Positions 51,706 through 60,217 of a stretch of 64,000 nucleotides of DNA are shown here, piece after piece (the stretch's first letter is position 1; each line of letters opens with the position of its first letter). A program made the position numbers and the translations under genes. Source of the stretch: Merdimmobilis hominis (GTDB lineage Bacteria > Bacillota > Clostridia > Oscillospirales > Ruminococcaceae); NCBI RefSeq assembly GCF_021109255.1, contig NZ_JAJODG010000002.1, one strand, 5' to 3'. Below the pieces are notes generated by a model. That model made no database searches. It saw only the letters and a program-made list of their open reading frames with translations, and had not been told where the DNA came from.

Positions 51706-53244
51706 CTATTCTGCGTCAGCAATCAGGGTGGAAGCGAAATCCTTCATCGCCTTGGCGATCAGGCTCTTGATCTGCTCCTCGGAAACGGAGGATTCCTCAG
51801 CTTTGCCGCTGTTCTTCTGGATGATGAAGGAAACGCCGTCAAACAGGTTGGTCATACGGCCCAGGAACAGGGAGCCCTTACCGATGATCATAGCGTTGTT
51901 GATCTTGCCTTCCTTGATCATGTCGCACAGAGGTCCGACAGCGGGAACACCGGAGGGGATATGGCCCTGGGTGGGAGCCCAACCGACCAGACCGTGCTCA
52001 GTGGCAAAATTGGCGATGTCGGCTTTCTGCAGCTCGCCGCGTTTGACAGCCAGAGCAGCGATCATTTTGTAGTTGGCCAGAGGCACGTCGCCGGCACCAG
52101 CGGGTTTGGTGATATCGGGGTTCTGCATCTCGGGGGAGTACTTGTCGATGTCCGGAATCTTCAGGCCGTGGTTGTCCAGGGGAGTGGCAACCAGGGAGGT
52201 GATGACCGCTTGGGGAGAAGAACCGGTGCCGACAGTGTGTCTGCCGCACATATCGGAGGCGATTTCGGGGCTGACGCCATCGTTCTCGCTGACCAGCACA
52301 GCAAAGCCGCCGATCATATCCTCCAGGATAGGCATGTCCTTTTTGACATGGTCTTTGCCGTTCATGCCCAGTTTAGCGGTGCAGCCGCCGGCGCAGACGA
52401 CAACGTTTTTGTAGGTACCGGATTTAACCAGGGCAGCAGCCTCGATCATGGCATGGGTGGGGGCGGCGCAGAAAGCGCGGACATCCGAACCGGAAGCGCT
52501 GGTCAGGCCAACAACCTCAGCAGCAGCTTTGGCGAAGTTGCCGCCGCCGCGCTGGTTCATATCACCGCAGGCCTCCTCGGCGCAGTCGATCACATAGTCC
52601 ACCTCATCTTTGTTGATGCCGGTAGCTTTGATCAGGTGCAGCAGGGAGAGGACGCAGGAAGCTTTGGAAACCAGGTTTTCATGGATGACATGGGCGGAGA
52701 GGTTGGTGTCCACATCGTGAGCTCTCTTCACATAGCCCACCAGTTTGCCCTCATGATACAGGGGCTCAGCGTGCTCGTCGTTGACAAAGTGCTCAATCTC
52801 GCTCAGCTCAACACCGTCTTTGATCTTGGCGATCATGTCCTCGGTGTACAGAGGATGGGCTTCAGCCTTGGGTTTGACAGCGGCGACAAAGGATTTCTCC
52901 AGGTGGCACAGATCAAACACGTCGCAGATCTGCATCAGCATCAGGAATTCATCCTGGGGCATGATTTCACCGTATTTGCCATAGCGGTCGCAGACAGGGG
53001 CCTTTTTGTCGTACCAGGGCTGCTCATAGGTAGCCAGCTCATCGGGGGTCATGTTGCCGATGTAGGTCTGGTTGGGCATATAAGCGAGGACTTCCTCGTA
53101 GGAACGCAGATGCTCGGGAACCTTTTTCAGGTACTCGGAATCGGGGTTGACAATCTTTTCAGTGGTCTGGGTGGTGCCGTTCTGCATCACCATATCAGGG
53201 GTGAATGCCAGGATATAACCCGCGCCTTTAATAACACTGTTCAT
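51706..53244 (-). CDS. grdC: Glycine reductase complex component C, beta subunit
   Basis: A 512-residue subunit of the FabH/thiolase type. KGAGYILAFTPDMVMQNGTTQ and, near 305, VVCAGGCTAKLGMNGKDHVKKD are GrdC motifs; the second holds a conserved Cys. With GrdD it forms the acetyl-phosphate-producing part of glycine reductase. A 184-base gap with a terminator separates it from grdA, so it may have its own promoter or be made by read-through. Confidence 0.94.
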   Translation of the reverse strand: MNSVIKGAGYILAFTPDMVMQNGTTQTTEKIVNPDSEYLKKVPEHLRSYEEVLAYMPNQTYIGNMTPDELATYEQPWYDKKAPVCDRYGKYGEIMPQDEFLMLMQICDVFDLCHLEKSFVAAVKPKAEAHPLYTEDMIAKIKDGVELSEIEHFVNDEHAEPLYHEGKLVGYVKRAHDVDTNLSAHVIHENLVSKASCVLSLLHLIKATGINKDEVDYVIDCAEEACGDMNQRGGGNFAKAAAEVVGLTSASGSDVRAFCAAPTHAMIEAAALVKSGTYKNVVVCAGGCTAKLGMNGKDHVKKDMPILEDMIGGFAVLVSENDGVSPEIASDMCGRHTVGTGSSPQAVITSLVATPLDNHGLKIPDIDKYSPEMQNPDITKPAGAGDVPLANYKMIAALAVKRGELQKADIANFATEHGLVGWAPTQGHIPSGVPAVGPLCDMIKEGKINNAMIIGKGSLFLGRMTNLFDGVSFIIQKNSGKAEESSVSEEQIKSLIAKAMKDFASTLIADAE

Positions 53245-53370
53245 TGGCTGATTACCTCTCTTTTTTGATTTGTCTTCATTATACGAAAGGTTGGCAGCAA
53301 AAGCAATAAAAACTTTTGTAAAGGGCTTTTGCCGCGCATTTTTCCAAAAAGGATCAGCAGCGCATGATAT

Positions 53371-53408
53371 GAAAAATGGTGATGCGGTGATATTCTCACC
53401 ACATCACC
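53371..53408 (-). terminator. Terminator between grdA and grdC
   Basis: On the minus strand GGTGATGTGGTGA pairs with TCACCGCATCACC (one mismatch), followed by ATTTTTC. It could lower grdC/grdD expression compared with grdA, which is needed in large amounts. Confidence 0.75.
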
Positions 53409-53428
53409 ATTCTCATGTCATTCAGCTA

Positions 53429-53899
53429 TTAGTATTTGCAGTATTCGCTACGGATATTGTTCATCTCTTCACAGATAGAATCGATATCCATAACCATCTC
53501 CATCATACCAACCTGCTCGTCATACACATCCGCGTTGACTTCGGCTTTGATCTCGGGCTCGCAAATGTGATAAACCTTAAGTCCCAACTGGACATTTGTC
53601 AACGGACCTGCGAAAGTGGGGTCACCGGCGGTGACAGTTTCAGCTGCCAGACCGGAAGCCTCGCTCTCAGCGGCACCCAACATCACAACGATGTTCTCGG
53701 GGCCGTACTGATCAGCGAAGTCTTTGACTCTCTTCTGATTCTCAAGATCCATTGCACCTGCGGCAGTTCAGACGAAGCACTCAGTGGCAGAGTAGACGAC
53801 GTCTGCGCCGGCAGTTTTCACGCATTCTTCAATAGCGGGTCCGGGAACGCCGTCACGGTCGCCAATGATGATGACTTTTTTGCCATTCAAAATGCTCAT
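53429..53899 (-). CDS. grdA: Glycine reductase selenoprotein A (UGA = Sec44)
   Basis: 156 residues from ATG 53899 when the in-frame TGA at 53770-53768 is read as selenocysteine 44. The sequence around it, ATECFV-U-TAAGAMDLENQ, is the invariant GrdA site, and the Sec number equals that of characterised GrdA. Selenoprotein A carries the carboxymethyl-selenoether between component B and component C and is reduced by thioredoxin. Read without recoding, the gene would appear as two broken halves. Starts after AGGAGG. Proof of Sec comes from selA, selB and selC in the same window. Confidence 0.96.
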
Positions 53900-53983
53900 G
53901 AAAGCTACCTCCTTTTTAGAATTTTTATTTATTAAACGGATGAAACCGCTTAATACAGAATAGAAATAGGGGAGAGGGGACGA

Positions 53984-54304
53984 TTACAGATATTTCTGAA
54001 TCATGGCCTCGATGGAAGCCTCAGTGGCCTCCTCTTTGACGACCTCGTCGATCTTCTCGCCATCCTTGTAGATCGCCATAACAGGCAGACCCAGGATCTT
54101 CTGGCCAATGGCCAGTCTGCGGGCCTTGGTGGTGTTCAAGGAGCAGAATTTGATCTTGTCGCCGTATTTATCAGCGCAAGCATGGACAAAAGGCATCAGA
54201 GCAGCGCAGGGAACGCAGCCATCGCCATAGAAGTCAACAAATACGTAGCCGTCTTTGTACTCCAGAACTTCAGCGTTAAAATTATCTTTGGTCAGATCGA
54301 GCAT
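53984..54304 (-). CDS. trxA: Thioredoxin of the glycine reductase operon
   Basis: A 106-residue thioredoxin starting at ATG 54304 behind AAGGAG. The active site is GCVPC (in FYGDGCVPCAALMPF), in place of WCGPC; this Gly-Cys-Val-Pro-Cys form is typical of thioredoxins in amino-acid-reductase operons. The cis-Pro is in LGLPVMAIY. It reduces oxidised selenoprotein A with electrons from TrxB, encoded just upstream. Confidence 0.94.
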   Translation of the reverse strand: MLDLTKDNFNAEVLEYKDGYVFVDFYGDGCVPCAALMPFVHACADKYGDKIKFCSLNTTKARRLAIGQKILGLPVMAIYKDGEKIDEVVKEEATEASIEAMIQKYL

Positions 54305-54340
54305 GGGAAACACTCCTTTTCATTTCAGTGGAATCGGTGA

Positions 54341-55273
54341 TTAACCCTCGATGTATTTCTCCGCCTGGGTGGCAGCAATAGCACCGTCCGCAGCAGCGGT
54401 GACGACCTGTCTCAGGCTCTTCACACGGATATCGCCAGCGGCGAATACGCCGGGGATGTTGGTCTTCATGTTGTCATCGGTCACAATATAACCGTTCTTC
54501 ATTTCAACCTTGCCCTCGAACAGTTCGCCGTGAGGCTCGAAGCCGATGAACACGAACACGCCAAAGGTGCCGTCCTCTTCGTTGGCAACGATCTCGCGGG
54601 TCTCGCCGGTGACAGTATCCTTCACGACCATGGAGGTCAGGATGCCATCGCCTTTGAGCTCTTCAACAGTAGTGTTCCACATAAACTTCATCTTAGGATT
54701 GGCAAATGCTTTCTCCTGGATGGATTTTGCAGCGCGCAGCTGGTCACGTCTGTGGATCAGAGTCACCTGACGGCCAAACTTGGTCAGGTACATAGCCTCT
54801 TCCACAGCGGAGTCACCGCCGCCGACCACGTAGATGTCAAAGTCCTCAAAGAACGAGCCATCGCAGGTAGCGCAGTAAGATACGCCTTTACCGGTGAACT
54901 CTTTTTCACCGGGGCAGCCAATGGGCTTGGGATGAGCGCCGGTGGCGATGATGACGGTCTTGCCGTAGTAATCGCCCTTCAGGCCCTTCAGGTGTTTGAC
55001 ATCACCCTCCAGCTCAACGTCCACGATGGTGTCTTTCACCTTCTGGGCGCCGAAATGCTCAGCCTGTTTAGCCATTCTGCCGATCAGGGAGGGGCCGGAT
55101 TCCTCGTCTACGCCGCCGGGATAGTTCTCAATCTCAGCAGTGATGACGATTTGGCCGCCGTCTTTATCCTTCTCGATAATCAGGGTATCCATTCTGGCGC
55201 GGCCAGCGTAGCTACCGGCGGCGAGTCCAGCAGGACCCGCGCCGATAATAATGACATCATAAATTTTTTCCAT
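54341..55273 (-). CDS. trxB: Thioredoxin reductase
   Basis: A 310-residue flavoprotein starting at ATG 55273. FAD site GAGPAGLAAGSYAGRA, redox pair CATCDG (in SYCATCDGSFF), NADPH site VVGGGDSAVEEAMYL, and the second FAD motif in GVFAAGDIRVKSLRQ are complete. It passes NADPH electrons to TrxA for glycine reductase turnover. It lies 11 bases after the grdB stop. Confidence 0.95.
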   Translation of the reverse strand: MEKIYDVIIIGAGPAGLAAGSYAGRARMDTLIIEKDKDGGQIVITAEIENYPGGVDEESGPSLIGRMAKQAEHFGAQKVKDTIVDVELEGDVKHLKGLKGDYYGKTVIIATGAHPKPIGCPGEKEFTGKGVSYCATCDGSFFEDFDIYVVGGGDSAVEEAMYLTKFGRQVTLIHRRDQLRAAKSIQEKAFANPKMKFMWNTTVEELKGDGILTSMVVKDTVTGETREIVANEEDGTFGVFVFIGFEPHGELFEGKVEMKNGYIVTDDNMKTNIPGVFAAGDIRVKSLRQVVTAAADGAIAATQAEKYIEG

Positions 55274-55284
55274 ATTCACACCTA

Positions 55285-56595
55285 CTAGTTTTCAAAAATA
55301 GTCTGCTCAGTAACCTCGGTGGAAAGGGCTTTCAGTGCAGTGTCAAGAATTCTTCTGCGGATAGCTTTCTCCTCCTCAAGAGTCAGAGCAGGGTTGCCCA
55401 GAGGATGGGGGATAGCAATGGCGGGAACAATTCTGTTAGCGCCAACAGTCATGGAGATGGGGGTAACTGTGCAGATATGAACGACCGGGATACCAGCGCG
55501 CTCAATCTCTTTAACCATCGTTGCACCGCAACGAGTACAGGTGCCTCAGGTCGATGTGAGGATAACCGCGTCAACATTGGCATCCTTCAGCTCTTTGGAG
55601 AACTCATCTGCGAAGCCCTTGGCGCTCTTAACAGCGGTACCGTTGCCAACGGTGGTGTAGAAGTATCTGTGCAGCTTGCCGATCTTGCCCTCTTTCTCAT
55701 ACTCTCTGAGAATGTCAACAGGCAGGACGCGGTCAGCATCCTCGTTGGCGTAGACAGGGTCGTAGCCGCCGTGAGCGGTCTCGTAAGTGTCGGCAGTCAG
55801 ATCCATAACGCCCTCAATGTCATACTTGCCGTATTTGGAAGCAGAGGAGGACTCGATGTGATCGGGGTTGCCTTTGGGGACGATACCGCCAGAGGTTACC
55901 AGAGCGATGGTAGCATGGGCGATGTCCTTGACAGCGGGGTTGGGAGCAACACGGTCGAAGTCAGGCATGGGGAACTCGGTGACGAACTCTTTGCCAGCCA
56001 GTTTCTTCAGCAGCATGTCGATAGCGCGGGCGGAACCTCTCTTGGTGTCGAAGAAGTTCTTCCGGACGCCGTTGGGCATATAACCTTCCTCAGCGGAAGC
56101 ACCGATCTTCTCACCTTTAGCCAGCTTCAGGGCGAGGGGAGCCATCTTCTTGACAGCATCTCTCATGCCAGCAGCGCTGTTTTTGGTGGCGACGATGTAA
56201 ACGGAGTTTTTGAACATGTCTGCGCCGGGGTTCTCAACGTACATACCGGTCAGGACAGGGATGCCCAGCTCTTTTTTGACAGCGTCAGCGATGGTGCCGC
56301 AAGCGACGCCATAACGGCCAGCGTTGAAAGCAGGACCAGCCAGGAACATGTCAGCGTTCTGGGATTTAACCATGTCGATAACGGTCTTTTTGGCTTCTTC
56401 CAGGTTCTCGTTGAAGTAGGAGTCACCGCAGATAACAGTGGCAACGATCTCAGCCTCATCGCCGAAAGCCTGATTGAAAGCTGCGCCAGGGCCTACAACG
56501 CCCTCTCTCAGCTCAGGTTTGATATCAGCCTTTTCCTCACCGCCGATGTTGGCGAAGAACTGGTTGATGTAGTGTACTACTCTAATTTTAGCCAT
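55285..56595 (-). CDS. grdB: Glycine reductase component B selenoprotein (UGA = Sec350)
   Basis: 436 residues from ATG 56595 with the in-frame TGA at 55548-55546 read as selenocysteine 350, the position known for GrdB. The site reads VILTST-U-GTCTRCGATM, so Sec and two Cys are arranged U-x2-C-x2-C. It attacks the Schiff base formed by glycine on GrdE and passes the carboxymethyl group to GrdA. The pairing with grdE in the same operon favours glycine over sarcosine or betaine. Without recoding it would look like a 349-residue protein plus an orphan fragment. Confidence 0.95.
55519..55533 (-). promoter_or_regulatory. Candidate bacterial SECIS hairpin in grdB mRNA
   Basis: CGTTGC-GGT-GCAACG forms a 6-pair stem with a 3-base loop, beginning 13 bases after the UGA. 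The loop (bases 19-21 after UGA) starts with G. Both the distance and the G-rich small loop fit the bacterial SECIS consensus recognised by SelB. No equally clear hairpin was found after the grdA UGA. Confidence 0.7.
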
Positions 56596-56617
56596 TAGTT
56601 GTACTTCCTCCTTTCTA

Positions 56618-57901
56618 CTATCTTGCGCTCAAGCAGTTGAAACCAACTTCGCTGGTAGCGCCGGTGATAGCCTGCAGCTCAACCAAAATGGTGCCGTCTT
56701 CCAGAACGTTGTTCTCAAAGCCGCCAGCAATCTTGTCGATGGGGCTCAGGTCGCCGATAACCTTGTCCAGCTTGGGCAGGGTGATCAGCTCGTTGGCGTT
56801 ACCGCCGGTGACAACAGCGTCAGCGCTGGGGTCAGCGTCAGCCAGGGACTGGGAAGTACCGTCGCGGCCAGCGTACTCATCGGTGATGATTACGGTCTTG
56901 ATGCCTTTGGCGGAAATCTTCTTGCAGTTCATGATCAGGTCGGTATCGGGGTTGCCGAAGCCTTCCTGGGAAACGATTGCGCCATCCAGATCCAGGTACT
57001 CGCAGAGCTCTGCGGTCCAGTTGGAGGAGCGCTCTTTATCAGCCAGGTAAACGTTCTCGTTGGTGATGATCATGCCCACAAAGTTGATGGTCTTGCCATG
57101 CTGAGCGAACAGGTCATGGACAACGGGGTTGTTCATGTGGATATAAGTGGGGTTCTTGTCGCAGGAGGATACGCAGTTACCAGACAGGATCGCGCCGTCC
57201 ATAACCTCGGTGGGGTTGATGATGGTGGGGACGATCTTCTTGGCATCGACGCCGTACACATAGGTGTCGTGCATCAGGCCCTGGCTCTGCAGCATCTGGA
57301 CGTAGCCAACGCGGGGCAGGTTGGGGTATTTCTCCATGCCCTCTTTCACGCCGTAAGTCTCGTAGGAGACAACCTCGTTGGGCTCAACAGATTTACCCAG
57401 CTCACCCAGGTAAGCAGCGACACGCAGACCAGCCATACGGTTGGCGTACTCATGCTCGTGCTGTTTCAGGCCGTCGATGGGGTTCATGACAAGAACCAGG
57501 TTGACGGTTTTGGAGAAAGGAGTGTATTTGGCGCCTTCGCCGGTCATATCGATGATGCCTTCCTGGAAACCAACGATCTTACCGGTGGTGACAACAGCGG
57601 AACCTCTCAGAGCATGGGTTCTGCCGGTGCCAACGGTGGTGACCTTCGAGATCACGCCGGGGAAAATCCCGCCGTGACCCTCGACCTTGCAGCGGGGCTC
57701 GATTACGTCCTTAACAGGGGTAATGCGAACGCTCTCGCCGGGGCGAGCGATCTCAACTTCGCAGGACTTGATGTTTTCGTCCTCCAGGACGATCTTCTTA
57801 ATGGCCTCTTTGTCTACGAACAGAACGCCGTTCTCGACTTTGGATTCATTTGAGAACTGAATATCATGGATATCGATGTATCCGACTTCCAATTTTCTCA
57901 A
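56618..57901 (-). CDS. grdE: Glycine reductase component B proprotein (alpha/beta)
   Basis: 427 residues from a TTG start, with AAGGAGG eight bases upstream; the longer ATG reading extends into the leader. The proprotein is cut before a conserved Cys to give the pyruvoyl group that binds the amino group of glycine. That Cys is in ILSGNCVSSCDKNPT at about residue 243, as in known GrdE. RTHALRGSAVVTTGKIVGFQEG and SQEGFGNPDTDLIM are further family motifs. It is followed by grdB after 22 bases. Confidence 0.95.
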   Translation of the reverse strand: MRKLEVGYIDIHDIQFSNESKVENGVLFVDKEAIKKIVLEDENIKSCEVEIARPGESVRITPVKDVIEPRCKVEGHGGIFPGVISKVTTVGTGRTHALRGSAVVTTGKIVGFQEGIIDMTGEGAKYTPFSKTVNLVLVMNPIDGLKQHEHEYANRMAGLRVAAYLGELGKSVEPNEVVSYETYGVKEGMEKYPNLPRVGYVQMLQSQGLMHDTYVYGVDAKKIVPTIINPTEVMDGAILSGNCVSSCDKNPTYIHMNNPVVHDLFAQHGKTINFVGMIITNENVYLADKERSSNWTAELCEYLDLDGAIVSQEGFGNPDTDLIMNCKKISAKGIKTVIITDEYAGRDGTSQSLADADPSADAVVTGGNANELITLPKLDKVIGDLSPIDKIAGGFENNVLEDGTILVELQAITGATSEVGFNCLSAR

Positions 57902-57949
57902 ATTTAACACCTCCTTAAAATTTTGGCTTTGCGTATTTATCAACAAACC

Positions 57950-58333
57950 CTATTCAAATAGGATCTGCGATAAAGCTCCTTTTAGCAGCGTGGCGTCGAT
58001 CACCTGGAAATCTTCCCGCATAGAATCGGGCATATGGGGGAATTTTACCGGGAATTTATCGCAAGTCACAATGCTGTTTTCGATCATCTCCACCGAATCC
58101 ATGTCCAAAGACTGGGGTTTGATGGAGATCAGGACCGATTTATAAGGGGTTTCATTGGGCTTGACGCTGCCCGAAAGGGGATGGGAGTAAAGCCTGTGTC
58201 CCTTATGAATCTGGTCGCGGAGGGCAACCAACACATCGTGATAGGTGCCGTCGACGAACTCAACGGTATATTGCCCTGTAAGTTCGCGGACAACCAGGGG
58301 ATTGTTGGTTACGATCTTAAACGTTGGCTTCAT
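57950..58333 (-). CDS. grdX: GrdX family protein
   Basis: A 127-residue small protein at the head of the operon, ATG after GGGAGG. FKIVTNNPLVVRELTGQYTVEFVDGT split by family positions, and HRLYSHPLSGSVKPNETPYKS, match GrdX proteins that always lie first in glycine reductase operons. The function is not established; no catalytic motif is seen. Confidence 0.92.
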   Translation of the reverse strand: MKPTFKIVTNNPLVVRELTGQYTVEFVDGTYHDVLVALRDQIHKGHRLYSHPLSGSVKPNETPYKSVLISIKPQSLDMDSVEMIENSIVTCDKFPVKFPHMPDSMREDFQVIDATLLKGALSQILFE

Positions 58334-58385
58334 GAAGAACCTCCCGGAGCATGATTGTCATTCCATACAAAAACAGAGCAAAACG

Positions 58386-58418
58386 CACCCTTTTATAGAA
58401 ATAAAAATAAAATGGTGC
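58386..58418 (-). promoter_or_regulatory. Expression platform hairpin of the glycine riboswitch
   Basis: On the minus strand CACC-A-TTTTAT pairs with ATAAAA-G-GGTG, followed by a T-containing run (GTTTTGC, then GTTTTTG). It lies directly after the second aptamer and before grdX, where an intrinsic terminator or its alternative would be expected. Confidence 0.55.
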
Positions 58419-58596
58419 ATCCCGCTCTGTATCTAACCTGAGAGATTCTCCCTTGAGGGGGATTGCTCCGTCGGTGCTTACGCTCTCCAGAGGTTTGTCG
58501 GATTGCGGTGTTGGGACCTGAGATCTTCATAAGGGACTGCAAATCCGCTTACTTATTCCTTCGGCGCTGTTGCCAGACTCTCCCGCAATCGTCATC
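58419..58596 (-). promoter_or_regulatory. Tandem glycine riboswitch
   Basis: Two aptamers in a row on the minus strand. Aptamer 1 (about 58520-58590) has GGGAGAGT, GCGCCGAAGGAATAAG and ATCTCAGG; aptamer 2 (about 58425-58500) has TGGAGAGC, GCACCGACGGAGCAAT and AATCTCTCAGG. These are the conserved blocks of the gcvT-type glycine RNA. It controls grdX and the glycine reductase operon, so the pathway is made when glycine is present. Confidence 0.95.
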
Positions 58597-58743
58597 CAAA
58601 TATCAATCTGTAAAAATGACTATATAATGTTTTTCTATCACACCATAATGATACACTACTTTTTTCTATAATACAAGTATTTTTTCCAGGGAAAATGGCA
58701 AAAATTATTGCAAAAAAATTGTCAATCTTTTATAGAACATTCC

Positions 58744-59898
58744 CTAGTAGGTGGATAGAATGGCTTTGATAGCGTCAACAGCAAAGTCAATTTCCTTGGG
58801 GGTGTTGAATGGGCCGATTGAGAATCGAACAGTGCCCTGAGGGAAAGTTCCCAAGGTCTTATGGGCCGATGGAGCGCAGTGCAGGCCGCACCGGGTCATA
58901 ATCCCGTACTGGCTGTCCAACAAAAACGCGATTTCCGCATTGTCGCGGCCGGTGAAATCCACCGAGACGACGGGGGCGCGTTTCATCGGGTCCTCAGTGC
59001 CGGCGATCCGGGCGCAGTCGAAGGCGGCTAGGCCCTCGCTAAAGCGCTTGGACAAAGTTTGTTCGTGCTGTAAGATGTTGCCAATCCCCTCCTTTTCCAG
59101 ATATTGAAGCGACGCGTTTAAGCCGAAGATTCCCGGCAGGTTCATGGTGCCGCCTTCAAAGCGGTCAGGCAGGAAATCGGGAACCTCCTCCGAATCAGAG
59201 CGGCTGCCCGTGCCGCCTGAGATCAGAGGGTCCAGTTCCGCAGCCAGGGAATCTTCTATGATAAACCCACCGATGCCCTGGGGCCCCAACAGGCTTTTGT
59301 GCCCGGTAAAGGCCAAGGCGTCGATGCGCATATCAACAATGTCAATGGGGAAAACCCCTGCAGTCTGGGCGGCATCCACCACAAAGCGAAGCCCATGTTT
59401 GTGACAGATAGCCCCCACTTCCCGGATGGGCATTACCGTGCCGCACACATTGGAGGCGTGCAGCATCAAAATGGCCCTGGTGTTGGGCCGGATCAGCCCT
59501 TCCACCTGGTCCAGAAGCAGCTGCCCCTGGCCATCGCAGGGGATGCGGTCAAAGGAGACGCCCAATTTTTCCATCTGCACCAAGGGGCGCATCATGGCGT
59601 TGTGTTCCATGGCGCTGACCAAAACATGGTCTCCGGGGTGCAGCAATCCTTTTATAATAAAGTTGAGGGAAGCGGTGATGTTGGAGGTAAAAATCACATT
59701 TTGGGGTTTGGGGGAGTGGAAGAGCCGGCACAGCCGTTCCCGGGTGTCATAGACGACCTCCCCTGCGCTGTAGGCGCCGGCATATCCGCCGCGGCCCACA
59801 TTGCAGCCGATTTCCTCCATAAAAAGACGCATATTTTCCACAACCCCAGGGGCTTTGGGGTAAGAGGTACTCGCGTTGTCCAGATAAATTCGATCCAT
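58744..59898 (-). CDS. Class V aminotransferase, EF2568-type cysteine desulfurase family
   Basis: A 384-residue PLP enzyme. The ATG at 59898 has GGGAGG upstream. IYLDNASTSYPKAP at the start, FTSNITASLNFIIKGLL, DAAQTAGVFPID, the PLP Lys in DALAFTGHKSLLGPQGIG, and the catalytic Cys in GLHCAPSAHKTLG are intact. This matches the EF2568-like (TIGR01977) group, some of which are linked to selenium-dependent enzymes. Placed next to the glycine reductase operon and near sel genes, a role in selenium or sulfur delivery is plausible but not shown. It is read on the same strand, after the riboswitch region. Confidence 0.88.
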   Translation of the reverse strand: MDRIYLDNASTSYPKAPGVVENMRLFMEEIGCNVGRGGYAGAYSAGEVVYDTRERLCRLFHSPKPQNVIFTSNITASLNFIIKGLLHPGDHVLVSAMEHNAMMRPLVQMEKLGVSFDRIPCDGQGQLLLDQVEGLIRPNTRAILMLHASNVCGTVMPIREVGAICHKHGLRFVVDAAQTAGVFPIDIVDMRIDALAFTGHKSLLGPQGIGGFIIEDSLAAELDPLISGGTGSRSDSEEVPDFLPDRFEGGTMNLPGIFGLNASLQYLEKEGIGNILQHEQTLSKRFSEGLAAFDCARIAGTEDPMKRAPVVSVDFTGRDNAEIAFLLDSQYGIMTRCGLHCAPSAHKTLGTFPQGTVRFSIGPFNTPKEIDFAVDAIKAILSTY

Positions 59899-60125
59899 AA
59901 CGTCCTCCCATAGTATCGCCTTTTTCAATCATTTTACTCCATTTGGGACAAGATCACCAGTTCTATAGAAAAAATTTATATGGATGGGGCGTATATTCCA
60001 TTTGACAATCGGGGAGGACGGCATTTAAGACAGAATCCGACAGGAGATAAGCCTTCCAACAACCGTGCCGCATTGACAATCCCTCAGAGAATGGGAAGAA
60101 ACTGGAAGAAATCTCCATAACATGA

Positions 60126-60154
60126 TTGACATATGATAGTGAAATATTTATAAT
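60126..60154 (+). promoter_or_regulatory. Promoter of the nitronate monooxygenase gene
   Basis: TTGACA, 17 bases, TATAAT: full consensus. The transcript would start about 55 bases before the ATG. The rest of the 59899-60217 gap holds nothing recognised. Confidence 0.88.
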
Positions 60155-60217
60155 GCTTAGATATAGTAATAAAAACTATATTGCAAAAGATACTACCATC
60201 TGTAGAGGAGGAACCCT

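Noticed and set aside
50587..53268. An 893-residue plus-strand open frame
   Set aside because: It is the antisense of grdC and grdD; long antisense frames arise from codon bias and have no binding site or homology.
53429..53899. grdA as a pseudogene with a nonsense mutation
   Set aside because: The TGA is at the invariant selenocysteine site, and selA, selB and selC are present.
55285..56595. grdB as two separate genes
   Set aside because: Frame is kept through TGA and the flanking residues match the known U-x2-C-x2-C motif.
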